Of a DNA stretch of 64,000 bases, positions 19,693-29,297 are shown one piece after another; the first letter of the stretch is position 1; each line of letters opens with the position of its first letter. Both the position numbers and the translations under genes were made by a program. The stretch spans positions 126,501-190,500 of the forward strand of contig NZ_JALKBG010000008.1 of assembly GCF_023016155.1 (NCBI RefSeq). The letters run 5' to 3'. The notes below the pieces were generated by a model. That model searched no databases and was not told where the DNA came from. It was given only the letters and a program-made list of their open reading frames with translations. The DNA is from Aliiroseovarius sp. F20344 (lineage in GTDB: Bacteria > Pseudomonadota > Alphaproteobacteria > Rhodobacterales > Rhodobacteraceae).

Positions 19693-20177
19693 TGCGGAAA
19701 ACCTTCGTCAAGTTTGGGTTTGCTTTGCTGTTGAGTGGTTTCATGTCGCCGTCGCTAGTGGCTGCAGAAACACCCAACGAAGCGCAAGCTCGTGCTTTGG
19801 CATTGTTTGAAAAAACATGCCTCAAGACGTTCCCGAATTTCGAGAAAGTGGGTGCAATACTTGCGAAGGAAGGCTTCGAGAAAAGCAATAGTGGCTGGGT
19901 GTCAGACAACGGTGAATTCGTTAATCCGGCCATCAAGCTTTCTGGCGGCGGTACGGCGTGCATGGTTACACGCCAAAAAACTGACGCGAAAGGCATGGCG
20001 CCAAGCCTCGCTAAAACCCTTCAACGACATAAAGTTCAGGGATTGGAAGTGAAAGCAACTAAGGGCTCCCGAGCAAGTGCGACCTTTTCCAAAGGTGGCA
20101 TTGGAGCGCAAGTGGCTGTGAGCAACCTATCAAACGGCCGTTCTAAGGTCGCTTCCCTGTCAATCTTTGCTAATTAA
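19692..20177 (+). CDS. Secreted protein of unknown function inserted between sucC and sucD
   Basis: A 161-residue protein with a signal peptide ([20 protein letters not shown], cut near VAA/ET) and two cysteines in the mature part ([12 protein letters not shown] and [12 protein letters not shown]). The pattern of a short secreted protein with FEKTC-x-x-x-x-P-x-F is seen in uncharacterised proteobacterial proteins. No domain name can be given. It shares the A of sucC's stop codon, so it is translated from the suc mRNA. A strong AAGGAG site for sucD follows its stop by a few bases. Confidence 0.72.
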   Translation: MRKTFVKFGFALLLSGFMSPSLVAAETPNEAQARALALFEKTCLKTFPNFEKVGAILAKEGFEKSNSGWVSDNGEFVNPAIKLSGGGTACMVTRQKTDAKGMAPSLAKTLQRHKVQGLEVKATKGSRASATFSKGGIGAQVAVSNLSNGRSKVASLSIFAN

Positions 20178-20189
20178 GGAGACTACCAC

Positions 20190-21074
20190 ATGGCAGTCCT
20201 TATCGACGAAAATACCAAGGTGATCTGTCAGGGCTTTACCGGCTCTCAGGGTACCTTTCACTCGGAACAGGCGATTGCCTATGGCACCAAAATGGTCGGC
20301 GGTGTGACGCCGGGCAAAGGTGGCCAGACGCATCTGGACCTTCCGGTCTTCAACTCGGTTCACGAGGCTAAGCACGTCACTGAAGCCAACGCCTCCGTGA
20401 TCTACGTGCCGCCGCCCTTCGCAGCGGACTCGATCCTTGAAGCCATCGACGCCGAGATGGAGCTGATCGTCTGCATCACCGAAGGCATTCCGGTGCTCGA
20501 CATGATGCGCGTTCAGCGCGCTCTGGAAGGCACGGCGTCGCGTCTCGTAGGCCCGAACTGCCCCGGCGTGATCACTCCCGGCGCTTGTAAAATCGGCATT
20601 ATGCCCGGCCACATTCACAAACGCGGCAGCGTCGGTGTTGTGTCGCGCTCGGGTACGCTGACTTATGAGGCTGTGAAACAGACCACCGATATCGGTCTGG
20701 GCCAGTCGACCGCGGTTGGCATCGGTGGTGACCCCATCAAGGGCACCGAGCACATCGACGTTTTGGACATGTTCCTAGACGACGACGAGACCCAATCGAT
20801 CATCATGATCGGTGAGATCGGTGGCTCGGCAGAAGAAGAAGCTGCTGAATTCCTGGCCGAACAGAAGAAGAAAGGCCGCTGGAAGCCGGTCGCGGGCTTC
20901 ATCGCTGGCCGTACGGCACCTCCGGGCCGCCGCATGGGCCACGCTGGTGCCATCGTTGCCGGTGGTAAAGGCGGTGCCGAAGACAAGATCGAAGCCATGC
21001 GCGCTGCTGGCATTGTGGTGGCAGACAGCCCCGCAACGCTGGGCGAGGCCGTGCTGGAAGCGATCGGTAAGTAA
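20190..21074 (+). CDS. sucD: Succinate--CoA ligase, alpha subunit
   Basis: The 294-residue CoA-binding subunit. The N-terminal motif [40 protein letters not shown] and [14 protein letters not shown], which contains the phosphorylated histidine, are present. It pairs with SucC, from which it is separated by a 161-codon secreted-protein gene. Confidence 0.98.
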   Translation: MAVLIDENTKVICQGFTGSQGTFHSEQAIAYGTKMVGGVTPGKGGQTHLDLPVFNSVHEAKHVTEANASVIYVPPPFAADSILEAIDAEMELIVCITEGIPVLDMMRVQRALEGTASRLVGPNCPGVITPGACKIGIMPGHIHKRGSVGVVSRSGTLTYEAVKQTTDIGLGQSTAVGIGGDPIKGTEHIDVLDMFLDDDETQSIIMIGEIGGSAEEEAAEFLAEQKKKGRWKPVAGFIAGRTAPPGRRMGHAGAIVAGGKGGAEDKIEAMRAAGIVVADSPATLGEAVLEAIGK

Positions 21075-21079
21075 TCATC

Positions 21080-21103
21080 TGGGGCCCGTTCATTCGGGCC
21101 CCA
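21080..21103 (+). other. GC-rich intercistronic hairpin between sucD and the DUF805 gene
   Basis: A perfect 9-bp stem TGGGGCCCG (21080-21088) / CGGGCCCCA (21095-21103) with a six-base loop. No T-run follows, so read-through with 3' end protection of sucD mRNA, or partial termination, is more likely than full termination. Confidence 0.6.
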
Positions 21104-21120
21104 ACTCCCAAAGGAACGAA

Positions 21121-21615
21121 ATGACTCCTGCTAAAGCGATAAAGATGGGCTTTTCCAAATGCTTTTCATTCTCAGGCAGCGCCTCGAGAACTGAGTTTTG
21201 GTGGTTCGCAGCCGTACTGGCCTTTCCATTCGTGCTTTCAGTATTGGGGGTTTTTTCGGGGTTGAACAGTTCGTTCTATTTCCTGAAAAGCTTCACGGAA
21301 TCTTTTTGGATGTTCTCTCCAATTCCTATGCTCTTTGGTGTTTCGTGTGCAATCCGTAGGAACAAAGATGCGGGTGTAACAGTAGTGCTCACGATCATTA
21401 CCGCATTGGCTTTCTTTGGCGGCTATTGGGGCATCTTTGCCTTTTCCGCTATTGAGCAGTTTAGCCACCAGCGTATGAGTATTGGGTGGATCTTTATATT
21501 CCCTTGGTTGGGAACTAGCCTTGTACTCGCAATCCCAACAATTGTGCTCTGGGCTTTGCCAACATCAAAAAACAATGAGCCACTGGGTCCCAACCCTCAT
21601 GAGGTGTTATCATGA
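21121..21615 (+). CDS. DUF805 family membrane protein
   Basis: A 164-residue protein beginning MTPAKAIKMGFSKCFSFSGSASR, with the F-x-G-R/S-A-S-R-x-E-F-W-W-F signature of DUF805 and about four hydrophobic segments. Its function is unknown. An AAGGAA site precedes ATG, and the end overlaps the sucA start (ATGA, 21612-21615), coupling it to the 2-oxoglutarate dehydrogenase genes. Confidence 0.83.
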   Translation: MTPAKAIKMGFSKCFSFSGSASRTEFWWFAAVLAFPFVLSVLGVFSGLNSSFYFLKSFTESFWMFSPIPMLFGVSCAIRRNKDAGVTVVLTIITALAFFGGYWGIFAFSAIEQFSHQRMSIGWIFIFPWLGTSLVLAIPTIVLWALPTSKNNEPLGPNPHEVLS

Positions 21616-24590
21616 ATGACCAATCCCCGAACGACATTTTCCACGCATCCAGCTTTATGCAAGGCCATAACGCAGAATATCTGGAGCAACTTTATGCCCA
21701 GTATGTGAAGGATCCCAACGCGGTTGACGCTGCGTGGCATGCGTTTTTCGCAGAGCTTGGGGATGACGCCCGCGACGTAACCGCCGAGGCCGCTGGCCCC
21801 AGCTGGGCGCGCGGTGACTGGCCTCCGATGCCGGAAGGTGATCGGGTGCATGCTTTGGACGGTCAATGGCCGGAAGCCCCTGCCGAAGAAGGCAAGGCGG
21901 CGGCCAAGAAGATCGAGGCAAAGGCCGCCGAGAAGGGCGTGACCCTGTCCGACGATCAGGTCAAACGCGCCGTTCTGGATTCGATCCGGGCGCTGATGAT
22001 CATCCGGGCCTACCGTATTCGTGGCCACTTGGCTGCAGACCTTGATCCGCTGGGCATGCAGGAACCTACACCGCATCCCGAGCTGGATCCCGCGTCCTAT
22101 GGCTTCTCGGAAGCTGACATGGATCGCCCGATCTTTATCGATAATGTGCTGGGGCTCGAGGTTGCCTCGATCCGTCAGATCCTTGAGATCGTGAAGCGCA
22201 CCTATTGTGGCACCTTCGCGCTGCAATACATGCATATCTCGAACCCGGAAGAAGCGGGTTGGCTGAAAGAGCGTATCGAAGGCTTCGACAAGGAAATCCG
22301 CTTCACTCAGGAAGGCCGTAAGGCAATCCTGAACAAGCTGGTCGAGGCTGAGGGCTTTGAGAAATTCCTGCACGTCAAATACATGGGCACCAAGCGTTTC
22401 GGCCTTGATGGCGGCGAAGCGCTGATCCCGGCGATGGAACAGATCATCAAGCGCGGCGGACAGCTGGGCCTGAAAGACGTTGTGATCGGCATGCCGCACC
22501 GTGGCCGTCTGTCGGTTCTAGCCAACGTTATGCAGAAACCTTACCGCGCCATCTTCAACGAATTTCAAGGCGGCAGCTTCAAACCCGAAGAAGTCGACGG
22601 TTCGGGCGATGTGAAATACCACCTTGGTGCATCGTCGGACCGCGAGTTTGATGACAACAAGGTCCACCTGTCGCTCACCGCGAACCCCTCGCACCTTGAG
22701 GCGGTGAACCCGGTGGTTCTGGGCAAGGTGCGCGCCAAGCAAGAACAGATGAACGACGTGAACCGCGATCAGGTTCTGCCGATCCTTCTGCACGGCGACG
22801 CGGCTTTTGCCGGTCAGGGTGTCGTGGCCGAAGGTTTCGGCCTGTCGGGGCTGGTCGGTCACAAAACCGGTGGCACAATGCATATCGTTGTGAACAACCA
22901 GATCGGTTTTACCACTGCGCCGCACTTCAGCCGTTCGTCGCCCTATCCGACGGATATTGCTCTGATGGTGGAAGCCCCGATCTTCCACGTGAACGGTGAC
23001 GACCCCGAGGCCGTGGTGCATGCCGCCCGCGTGGCTACCGAATTCCGCCAGAAATTCCACAAAGACGTGGTTCTGGACATCTTCTGCTATCGCCGGTTTG
23101 GTCACAACGAAGGCGACGAGCCGATGTTCACTAACCCGCTGATGTACAAAAACATCAAGAAGCATAAGACAACGCTTCAGCTGTACACAGAACGTTTGGT
23201 TAAAGACGGCCTGATCCCCGAAGGCGAAATCGAGGATATGAAGGCATCGTTCCAAGCGCGCATGAACGACGAGTTTGAGGCTGGGAAAGACTACAAGCCC
23301 AACAAGGCCGACTGGCTGGACGGGCGCTGGTCGCATCTGGACACCAACAGTGATGAATATCAGCGCGGCAAGACCGAGATCTCGACCGAGACGTTCAACG
23401 AGGTTGGCAAAGCACTGTCCACCGCACCGGACAATTTCCCGATGCACAAGACCGTTGGCCGTCTTTTGGACACCAAAGCCAAGATGTTTGAAAAAGGCAC
23501 CGGTTTTGACTGGGCAACCGCAGAAGCATTGGCGTTCGGCTCGCTTCTGACCGAAGGCTTCCCGGTGCGTCTGGCCGGTCAGGACTGTACGCGCGGCACG
23601 TTCTCGCAGCGCCACTCTGGCCTGATCAACCAGGAAAACGAAGAGCGCTACTATCCGCTGAACAACATCCGCGAAGGTCAGGCCCATTACGAGGTCATCG
23701 ACTCGATGCTGTCGGAATACGCGGTGCTGGGTTTTGAATATGGCTATTCGCTGGCCGAACCCAACGCGTTGGTTATGTGGGAAGCTCAGTTCGGCGACTT
23801 CGCCAACGGCGCGCAGATCATGTTCGACCAGTTCATCTCATCGGGTGAATCGAAATGGCTGCGTATGTCCGGCCTGACCGTTCTTCTGCCGCATGGCTTT
23901 GAGGGGCAAGGACCGGAACACAGCTCGGCCCGTCTGGAGCGTTTCCTGCAAATGTGTGGTGGCGACAACTGGATCGTGGCGAACTGCTCGACCCCGGCGA
24001 ACTATTTCCACATCCTGCGCCGTCAGCTGCATCGCGGCTATCGTAAACCGCTGATCCTGATGACACCGAAATCGCTTCTGCGCCACAAGCTGTGCGTATC
24101 GGACGCCAAGGACTTCACCGAAGGTTCCAGCTTCCACCGCGTATTGTGGGATGATGGTGATCGTGACAACGGCACGGGTCGGTCCGAGGCGAAGCTGGTG
24201 AAAGACGACAAGATCAAGCGCGTCGTCATGTGTTCGGGCAAGGTTTACTATGACCTGCTGGAAGAGCGTGACAAGCGCGGCATCACGGATGTCTACATCC
24301 TGCGCCTCGAGCAATTCTATCCCTTCCCGGCCATGTCCTGCGTTAAGGAATTGGAACGCTTCAAACAGGCGGAAATCGTCTGGTGTCAGGAAGAACCGAA
24401 AAACCAAGGGTCCTGGACCTTTGTAGAACCAAACATTGAATGGGTGCTGACCCGCATCGGCGCGAAACACACGCGTCCGATCTATGCCGGTCGCCCCGCT
24501 GCTGCCTCGCCTGCGACAGGCTTGGCATCTGCACATAAAGCACAACAAGAGGCGCTGGTGGATGCCGCGCTGACCATGGAAGGGAAATAA
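21612..24590 (+). CDS. sucA: 2-oxoglutarate dehydrogenase E1 component
   Basis: The 992-residue thiamine-diphosphate enzyme decarboxylating 2-oxoglutarate and transferring succinyl to the E2 lipoyl group. The N-terminal E2-binding segment (SSFMQGHNAEYLEQLYAQY), the MPHRGRLSVLANV motif, the ThDP-binding LLHGDAAFAGQG to VVNNQIGFTT, and the C-terminal transketolase-like domain with GHEGQGPEHSSARLERFLQ-type sequence are all present. It is slightly longer than the typical 930-990. It lies three bases before sucB. Confidence 0.98.
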   Translation: MNDQSPNDIFHASSFMQGHNAEYLEQLYAQYVKDPNAVDAAWHAFFAELGDDARDVTAEAAGPSWARGDWPPMPEGDRVHALDGQWPEAPAEEGKAAAKKIEAKAAEKGVTLSDDQVKRAVLDSIRALMIIRAYRIRGHLAADLDPLGMQEPTPHPELDPASYGFSEADMDRPIFIDNVLGLEVASIRQILEIVKRTYCGTFALQYMHISNPEEAGWLKERIEGFDKEIRFTQEGRKAILNKLVEAEGFEKFLHVKYMGTKRFGLDGGEALIPAMEQIIKRGGQLGLKDVVIGMPHRGRLSVLANVMQKPYRAIFNEFQGGSFKPEEVDGSGDVKYHLGASSDREFDDNKVHLSLTANPSHLEAVNPVVLGKVRAKQEQMNDVNRDQVLPILLHGDAAFAGQGVVAEGFGLSGLVGHKTGGTMHIVVNNQIGFTTAPHFSRSSPYPTDIALMVEAPIFHVNGDDPEAVVHAARVATEFRQKFHKDVVLDIFCYRRFGHNEGDEPMFTNPLMYKNIKKHKTTLQLYTERLVKDGLIPEGEIEDMKASFQARMNDEFEAGKDYKPNKADWLDGRWSHLDTNSDEYQRGKTEISTETFNEVGKALSTAPDNFPMHKTVGRLLDTKAKMFEKGTGFDWATAEALAFGSLLTEGFPVRLAGQDCTRGTFSQRHSGLINQENEERYYPLNNIREGQAHYEVIDSMLSEYAVLGFEYGYSLAEPNALVMWEAQFGDFANGAQIMFDQFISSGESKWLRMSGLTVLLPHGFEGQGPEHSSARLERFLQMCGGDNWIVANCSTPANYFHILRRQLHRGYRKPLILMTPKSLLRHKLCVSDAKDFTEGSSFHRVLWDDGDRDNGTGRSEAKLVKDDKIKRVVMCSGKVYYDLLEERDKRGITDVYILRLEQFYPFPAMSCVKELERFKQAEIVWCQEEPKNQGSWTFVEPNIEWVLTRIGAKHTRPIYAGRPAAASPATGLASAHKAQQEALVDAALTMEGK

Positions 24591-24593
24591 GCC

Positions 24594-26081
24594 ATGAGCA
24601 TTGAAGTACGTGTCCCCACGCTGGGCGAAAGCGTGACCGAAGCCACGGTCGCAACATGGTTCAAGAAACCCGGCGACGCTGTTGCCGTTGACGAAATGCT
24701 CTGCGAGCTGGAAACCGACAAGGTCACCGTCGAGGTGCCGTCCCCTGCCGCTGGCGTGATGGGCGAGATCGTCGCCGCCGAAGGTGAAACTGTTGGCGTT
24801 GATGCACTGCTGGCCATGATTGGCGAAGGCGAGGGTGCAGCCCCAGCTCCTGCCGCTAAAGCCGCCCCTGCTGCTGCCCCGGCTGGCGACGCGGGTCAGG
24901 CCGTCGACGTGATGGTACCCGCGCTGGGCGAAAGTGTATCTGAAGCCACCGTTTCAAGCTGGTTCAAACAGGTGGGTGACGCCGTTGCACAGGACGAGAT
25001 GCTGTGCGAGCTGGAAACCGACAAAGTGTCGGTCGAAGTGCCAGCCCCTGCCGCTGGTGTATTGGCTGAGATTCTGGCCCCCGAAGGCACCACTGTAGAC
25101 GCCACGGCCAAGCTAGCGGTTCTCTCGTCGGGTGGGGCTGTTGCGGCTGCGCCTGCTGCGGCCCCCGCTGCTGCGGCTGCCCCTGCGGCGGCTGGCAAGG
25201 ATGTGGAAGACGCGCCCTCGGCCAAAAAAGCCATGGCGGAAGCTGGCCTGAACCCCGCCGACGTGCAGGGCACTGGTCGTGATGGCCGCGTGATGAAGCA
25301 CGACGTTGCTGCCGCCTTGGCCGCACCGAAAGCTGCCGCGCCTGCAGCAGCCCCGGCTGCCCCGCGCGCTGCTGGCGATCCCGCCCGCGAAGAGCGTGTG
25401 AAGATGACACGTCTGCGTCAGACCATCGCGCGCCGTCTGAAAGACAGCCAGAACACAGCCGCCATGCTGACCACCTATAACGAGGTGGACATGACCGAGA
25501 CGATGGCTCTGCGCAAAGAGTACAAAGACCTGTTCGAGAAAAAACACGGCGTCCGTCTGGGCTTCATGTCGTTCTTCACCAAGGCTTGCTGCCACGCGCT
25601 GAAAGAAGTGCCGGAAGTGAACGCCGAAATCGATGGCACCGACATCGTTTACAAGAACTTCGTAAACATGGGTATCGCCGCCGGTACGCCCACCGGTCTG
25701 GTTGTTCCGGTGATCAACGACGCCGACAGCATGTCCTTCGCCGAGATCGAAAAAGCGATTGCCGAGAAAGGACGCCGCGCCCGTGACGGAAAGCTCAGCA
25801 TGGAAGAAATGCAGGGCGGCACCTTCACCATCTCAAACGGTGGTGTCTATGGCTCGCTGATGTCCTCGCCGATCCTGAACCCGCCGCAGTCGGGTATCCT
25901 TGGCATGCACAAGATCCAAGACCGTCCGATGGCGATCAACGGAGAGGTCGTCATCCGCCCGATGATGTATCTGGCGCTGAGCTATGACCACCGCATCGTC
26001 GACGGCAAAGGCGCCGTGACCTTCCTTGTGCGCGTGAAAGAAGCACTGGAAGATCCGCGTCGCCTGTTGATGGATCTGTAA
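24594..26081 (+). CDS. sucB: Dihydrolipoyl succinyltransferase (E2) with two lipoyl domains
   Basis: A 495-residue E2 core. Two lipoyl domains are visible, with lipoyl-lysine motifs [12 protein letters not shown] (about residue 43) and [12 protein letters not shown] (about residue 145). They are separated by Ala/Pro-rich linkers, then come a peripheral-subunit-binding domain ([20 protein letters not shown]) and a catalytic domain ending [14 protein letters not shown]. coli SucB has one lipoyl domain, and two are common in Rhodobacterales. The catalytic domain is of the succinyltransferase type by its position beside sucA. Confidence 0.96.
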   Translation: MSIEVRVPTLGESVTEATVATWFKKPGDAVAVDEMLCELETDKVTVEVPSPAAGVMGEIVAAEGETVGVDALLAMIGEGEGAAPAPAAKAAPAAAPAGDAGQAVDVMVPALGESVSEATVSSWFKQVGDAVAQDEMLCELETDKVSVEVPAPAAGVLAEILAPEGTTVDATAKLAVLSSGGAVAAAPAAAPAAAAAPAAAGKDVEDAPSAKKAMAEAGLNPADVQGTGRDGRVMKHDVAAALAAPKAAAPAAAPAAPRAAGDPAREERVKMTRLRQTIARRLKDSQNTAAMLTTYNEVDMTETMALRKEYKDLFEKKHGVRLGFMSFFTKACCHALKEVPEVNAEIDGTDIVYKNFVNMGIAAGTPTGLVVPVINDADSMSFAEIEKAIAEKGRRARDGKLSMEEMQGGTFTISNGGVYGSLMSSPILNPPQSGILGMHKIQDRPMAINGEVVIRPMMYLALSYDHRIVDGKGAVTFLVRVKEALEDPRRLLMDL

Positions 26082-26224
26082 TGAACCTTGGCGCGCTCGA
26101 CACTTTCCTGACTGATCAGGCAGAAGTTCGAGCGCGCCAGCTTCCCGGTTCTGGCAAATGCAAGAACACTGCGACCTGCCCGCAAATGCGCGCTGCAGTC
26201 GTTAATCACAGAGGGGGTTTCTGA
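26081..26224 (+). CDS. Possible 47-codon gene between sucB and the next gene
   Basis: ATG 26081 shares its A with the sucB stop (TAATG), and the frame runs 47 codons to TGA at 26222, two bases before the next start. It begins [16 protein letters not shown], with no signal peptide or recognised domain. The coupling and the tight fit support a real small gene, but the region also holds a long hairpin that could be the functional element. Treat it as tentative. Confidence 0.3.
   Translation: MNLGALDTFLTDQAEVRARQLPGSGKCKNTATCPQMRAAVVNHRGGF
26090..26138. other. Composite inverted repeat in the sucB-lpd intercistronic region
   Basis: A perfect 11-bp inverted repeat, GGCGCGCTCGA (26090-26100) and TCGAGCGCGCC (26128-26138), encloses a second perfect 5-bp stem, CCTGA (26107-26111) and TCAGG (26116-26120). 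It lies just after sucB with no T-run. It is likely an mRNA processing or stability structure that sets the ratio of E2 to the downstream genes. Confidence 0.7.
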
Positions 26225-26226
26225 TC

Positions 26227-26496
26227 ATGGCAACACATGTACTCTGGCAAGCTGATGTGGCGGATTTCGACGCGTGGTATACCGTCTTCAAAAGAGACCG
26301 GTTCAACCGCAAAGCCGTCGGCCTCAAAACGCTCCACGTCTGGCGTGACCCCGACAAAGACAACCACGCTGTGGCGCTTTTCCAGGTCCTTGATCTTGAA
26401 CGGGCCCGCGCGTTCTTCGATTCTGAAGAACTGGCTATGCATATGGAGCGTGATGGCGTGATCAATGTGAATGTGAAGCTGCTGACACCAGTTTAA
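26227..26496 (+). CDS. Small conserved protein upstream of lpd, function unknown
   Basis: An 89-residue soluble protein, MATHVLWQADVADFDAWYTV and onward. The pattern (strand, FDAWYTVFKRDR helix, hydrophobic strand, ALFQVLDLERARAFF) resembles the ferredoxin-like alpha/beta fold of ABM/Dabb-type small proteins, but no active-site motif confirms this. It sits between sucB and lpd on the same strand, 99 bases before the lpd start, and is probably co-transcribed. Confidence 0.65.
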   Translation: MATHVLWQADVADFDAWYTVFKRDRFNRKAVGLKTLHVWRDPDKDNHAVALFQVLDLERARAFFDSEELAMHMERDGVINVNVKLLTPV

Positions 26497-26595
26497 GGGG
26501 CGAACCGAAGCGGTTGTCAGCATCAATTCGAATACGCAAGTTGCGCAGAAACGGCAGTCGGCCAGCGCATGGCGAAGAAAGAAGGAAAGAGTGAT

Positions 26596-27981
26596 ATGGC
26601 AGACTATGACGTAATCGTAATCGGCGGTGGCCCAGGTGGCTATGTTTGCGCCATTCGTTGTGCTCAGCTGGGCCTGAAAACCGCTTGTGTTGAAGGGCGC
26701 GAGACGCTGGGCGGCACCTGCCTGAACGTAGGCTGTATTCCTTCCAAAGCGCTGCTGCATGCCTCGCACAGCCTGCATGAGGCAGAGCATAACTTCGCCA
26801 AGATGGGCCTGAAGGGCAAAAGCCCCTCGGTCGATTGGAAAGAGATGCTGGCCTATAAGGACGACGTCATTGGTCAGAACACCAAGGGCATCGAGTTCCT
26901 GTTCAAGAAGAACAAAGTTGATTGGCTGAAAGGTTGGGGTTCGATCCCCGCGGCCGGTCAGGTCAAGGTTGGTGACGAAGTGCACAACGCCAAGCACATC
27001 GTGATCGCCTCTGGCTCGGAACCCTCAAGCCTGCCGGGTGTTGAGGTGGACGAGAAAGTCGTCGTGACCTCGACCGGCGCGCTTGAGCTGCCGAAAATCC
27101 CGCGCAAGATGATCGTCATCGGCGCGGGGGTGATTGGGCTGGAAATGGGCTCGGTCTATGCACGTCTTGGGTCGGAAGTGACCGTGGTTGAATTCCTCGA
27201 CGAGATCACGCCGGGAATGGACAAAGACATTCAGAAGACCTTCCAACGCACGCTGAAAAAGCAGGGCCTGAACTTCATCATGGGCGCAGCGGTTCAGAAG
27301 GTCGACGCCAAGAAGACCAAGGCGAACGTGAGCTACAAGTTACGCAAGGATGACAGCGAGCATGTGATCGACGCCGACGTGGTGCTGGTTGCCACCGGTC
27401 GTCGTCCGTTCGTGGATGGTCTGGGTCTGGAAGCCGCGGGCGTGAAGATGACCGAGCGTGGTCAGATCGCCACCGACCACTGGAAAACCTCGGTTCCCGG
27501 CATCTGGGCGATTGGCGACGTGACCGAAGGACCGATGCTGGCGCACAAGGCTGAAGACGAGGGCATGGCCGCTGCTGAAAGCATCGCCGGTCAGGCGGGC
27601 CACGTGAACTATGATGTGATCCCCGGCGTGATCTACACCTCGCCCGAAGTCGCATCGGTTGGTAAGACTGAACAAGAGCTGAAAGAAGCTGGTGTTGATT
27701 ATAAGGTCGGAAAGTTCAGCTTCATGGGCAATGGCCGAGCTAAAGCCGTGTTCCAAGGCGACGGTTTCGTGAAGATCTTGGCCGACAAGGCCACCGACCG
27801 CGTGCTGGGCGTCCACATCATGGGTCCAGCGGCTGGAGACCTAATCCACGAGGCTTGCGTGCTGATGGAATATGGCGGATCGGCTGAAGATCTGGCGCGC
27901 ACCTGCCATGCCCACCCAACGTTCTCGGAAGCGGTACGTGAGGCAGCTTTGGCCTGCGGAGACGGCGCGATCCACGCGTAA
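26596..27981 (+). CDS. lpd: Dihydrolipoyl dehydrogenase (E3)
   Basis: A 461-residue FAD enzyme reoxidising dihydrolipoyl groups with NAD+. The FAD site is [16 protein letters not shown], the redox disulfide is [13 protein letters not shown], the NAD site is [14 protein letters not shown], and the catalytic His-Glu pair is in [12 protein letters not shown] 26596 begins the FAD fold, and the nine-codon extension from 26569 is unlikely. It completes the sucAB complex as last gene of the unit, followed by a terminator. Confidence 0.97.
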   Translation: MADYDVIVIGGGPGGYVCAIRCAQLGLKTACVEGRETLGGTCLNVGCIPSKALLHASHSLHEAEHNFAKMGLKGKSPSVDWKEMLAYKDDVIGQNTKGIEFLFKKNKVDWLKGWGSIPAAGQVKVGDEVHNAKHIVIASGSEPSSLPGVEVDEKVVVTSTGALELPKIPRKMIVIGAGVIGLEMGSVYARLGSEVTVVEFLDEITPGMDKDIQKTFQRTLKKQGLNFIMGAAVQKVDAKKTKANVSYKLRKDDSEHVIDADVVLVATGRRPFVDGLGLEAAGVKMTERGQIATDHWKTSVPGIWAIGDVTEGPMLAHKAEDEGMAAAESIAGQAGHVNYDVIPGVIYTSPEVASVGKTEQELKEAGVDYKVGKFSFMGNGRAKAVFQGDGFVKILADKATDRVLGVHIMGPAAGDLIHEACVLMEYGGSAEDLARTCHAHPTFSEAVREAALACGDGAIHA

Positions 27982-28005
27982 AAAAGTGCCCGAAACTACC
28001 TAAGA

Positions 28006-28033
28006 AAGCGCCCTTTGCGGGGCGCTTTTTTTC
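28006..28033 (+). terminator. Rho-independent terminator after lpd
   Basis: Stem AAGCGCCC (28006-28013) pairs with GGGCGCTT (28020-28027) and runs into a T-tract. It closes the suc-lpd transcription unit 25 bases after the lpd stop. Confidence 0.9.
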
Positions 28034-28121
28034 TTTCCGACTAAAATAATCAGAAAAGTGATCCTGAAGTGTGACGCCTGCGTACCTATATTAGGGAAAT
28101 CAATCATCACAGGAAAATCAC

Positions 28122-29297
28122 ATGAAAAAAGTCTTAGGTCTTGATCCAACTCTTGCAGCAGGGATTGCGCTTGCCTTAGCTGCGTTGGCTGGGCTTGTCT
28201 TCGAAAACACACCAAGTTTGCAGCCGATCTATGACTCGATGCTGACAACAAAAGCAACTTGGGCAATCGGAGAGCTTGCAGTCTCAAAACCACTGATCCT
28301 TTGGATCAATGACGGGCTTATGGCGGTGTTTTTCCTGCTTGTCGCACTCGAGATCAAACGAGAGATCAAAGAGGGCAGCCTTTCAAGTTGGCAACAGGCT
28401 TCACTGCCCGTTTACGGCGCAATTGGCGGCATCACCGTGCCCGCTTTGGTATTCCTTGGGATTGTGGGAATAGACAGTTTCGAGGCAAAAGGCTGGGCCA
28501 TTCCCGCTGCGACCGACATTGCCTTTGCGCTTGGTGTTTTGAGTCTTTTTGGTGATCGCGTGCCTGCGCACCTGAAGACCTTTCTTCTGACATTGGCCGT
28601 GGTCGATGACCTTGCAGCGATCGTGATCATCGCACTGTTCTATACGTCGAATTTGTCGATCTTTGCGCTGTCAATTGCGGCGCTCTGTCTTAGCGCTTTG
28701 GTGGTCATGAACCAGCGTGGCGTGTTCAACCTGACAGCTTACCTTCTGGTGGGGTTCGTACTGTGGTTGGCTGTCCTGAAATCAGGAGTGCACGCGACCT
28801 TGGCGGGCGTTGCGCTGGGCTTTGCGATTCCTCTGGCTCCAAACGCGAAGGGCAAATCCCTTGCCAAAGGGCTAGAGCATGACCTGCATCCGATCGTAAG
28901 TTTTGCAATCCTGCCGCTTTTTGCGTTTGGCAATGCAGGCGTGCCGTTGGCCGGACTTTCCTTGGAAACACTCACTGCGCCTCTGACCTTGGCGGTTGCT
29001 TTGGGGCTGTTCTTTGGCAATCAGATTGGCATCTTGGGAATGGTATACTTGGCAGAACGCACCGGTCTTTCAAAACGTGCGGATGGGGTGACCTGGCCGA
29101 TGGTGTATGGGCTTGCCTGTCTTGCAGGGATTGGCTTTACCATGTCGCTGTTTATCGGTGGGCTTGCGTTTGACACGCTCGAGCAGCAAAACATGGTGCG
29201 CTTAGGAGTTCTGAGTGGCTCTTTGATGTCCGCGCTCTACGGCTCGTTTGTGTTGCTCGGCGCGACTAGGGCGTCTGCTACCCAACCAGCATCTTGA
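28122..29297 (+). CDS. nhaA: Na+/H+ antiporter NhaA
   Basis: A 391-residue inner-membrane antiporter with about twelve hydrophobic segments. The ion-binding aspartate pair is in AVVDDLAAIVIIALFY (about residues 161-176), with the unwound-helix motif PAATDIAFALGVLSLFG before it and GIGFTMSLFIGGLAF near the end. Length and motifs are those of the E. coli protein. It expels sodium in exchange for protons, consistent with a marine habitat. Its last 20 bases overlap the convergent GntR gene. Confidence 0.96.
   Translation: MKKVLGLDPTLAAGIALALAALAGLVFENTPSLQPIYDSMLTTKATWAIGELAVSKPLILWINDGLMAVFFLLVALEIKREIKEGSLSSWQQASLPVYGAIGGITVPALVFLGIVGIDSFEAKGWAIPAATDIAFALGVLSLFGDRVPAHLKTFLLTLAVVDDLAAIVIIALFYTSNLSIFALSIAALCLSALVVMNQRGVFNLTAYLLVGFVLWLAVLKSGVHATLAGVALGFAIPLAPNAKGKSLAKGLEHDLHPIVSFAILPLFAFGNAGVPLAGLSLETLTAPLTLAVALGLFFGNQIGILGMVYLAERTGLSKRADGVTWPMVYGLACLAGIGFTMSLFIGGLAFDTLEQQNMVRLGVLSGSLMSALYGSFVLLGATRASATQPAS

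Noticed and set aside
22518-23687. A 389-codon leftward frame inside sucA
   Set aside because: It lies entirely within sucA, has shadow-like composition and no recognisable domain.
24840-25380. Repetitive GCTGCC/GCCCCT-rich stretches in sucB as DNA repeats
   Set aside because: They encode the Ala/Pro linkers between lipoyl, binding and catalytic domains, a normal feature of E2 proteins.
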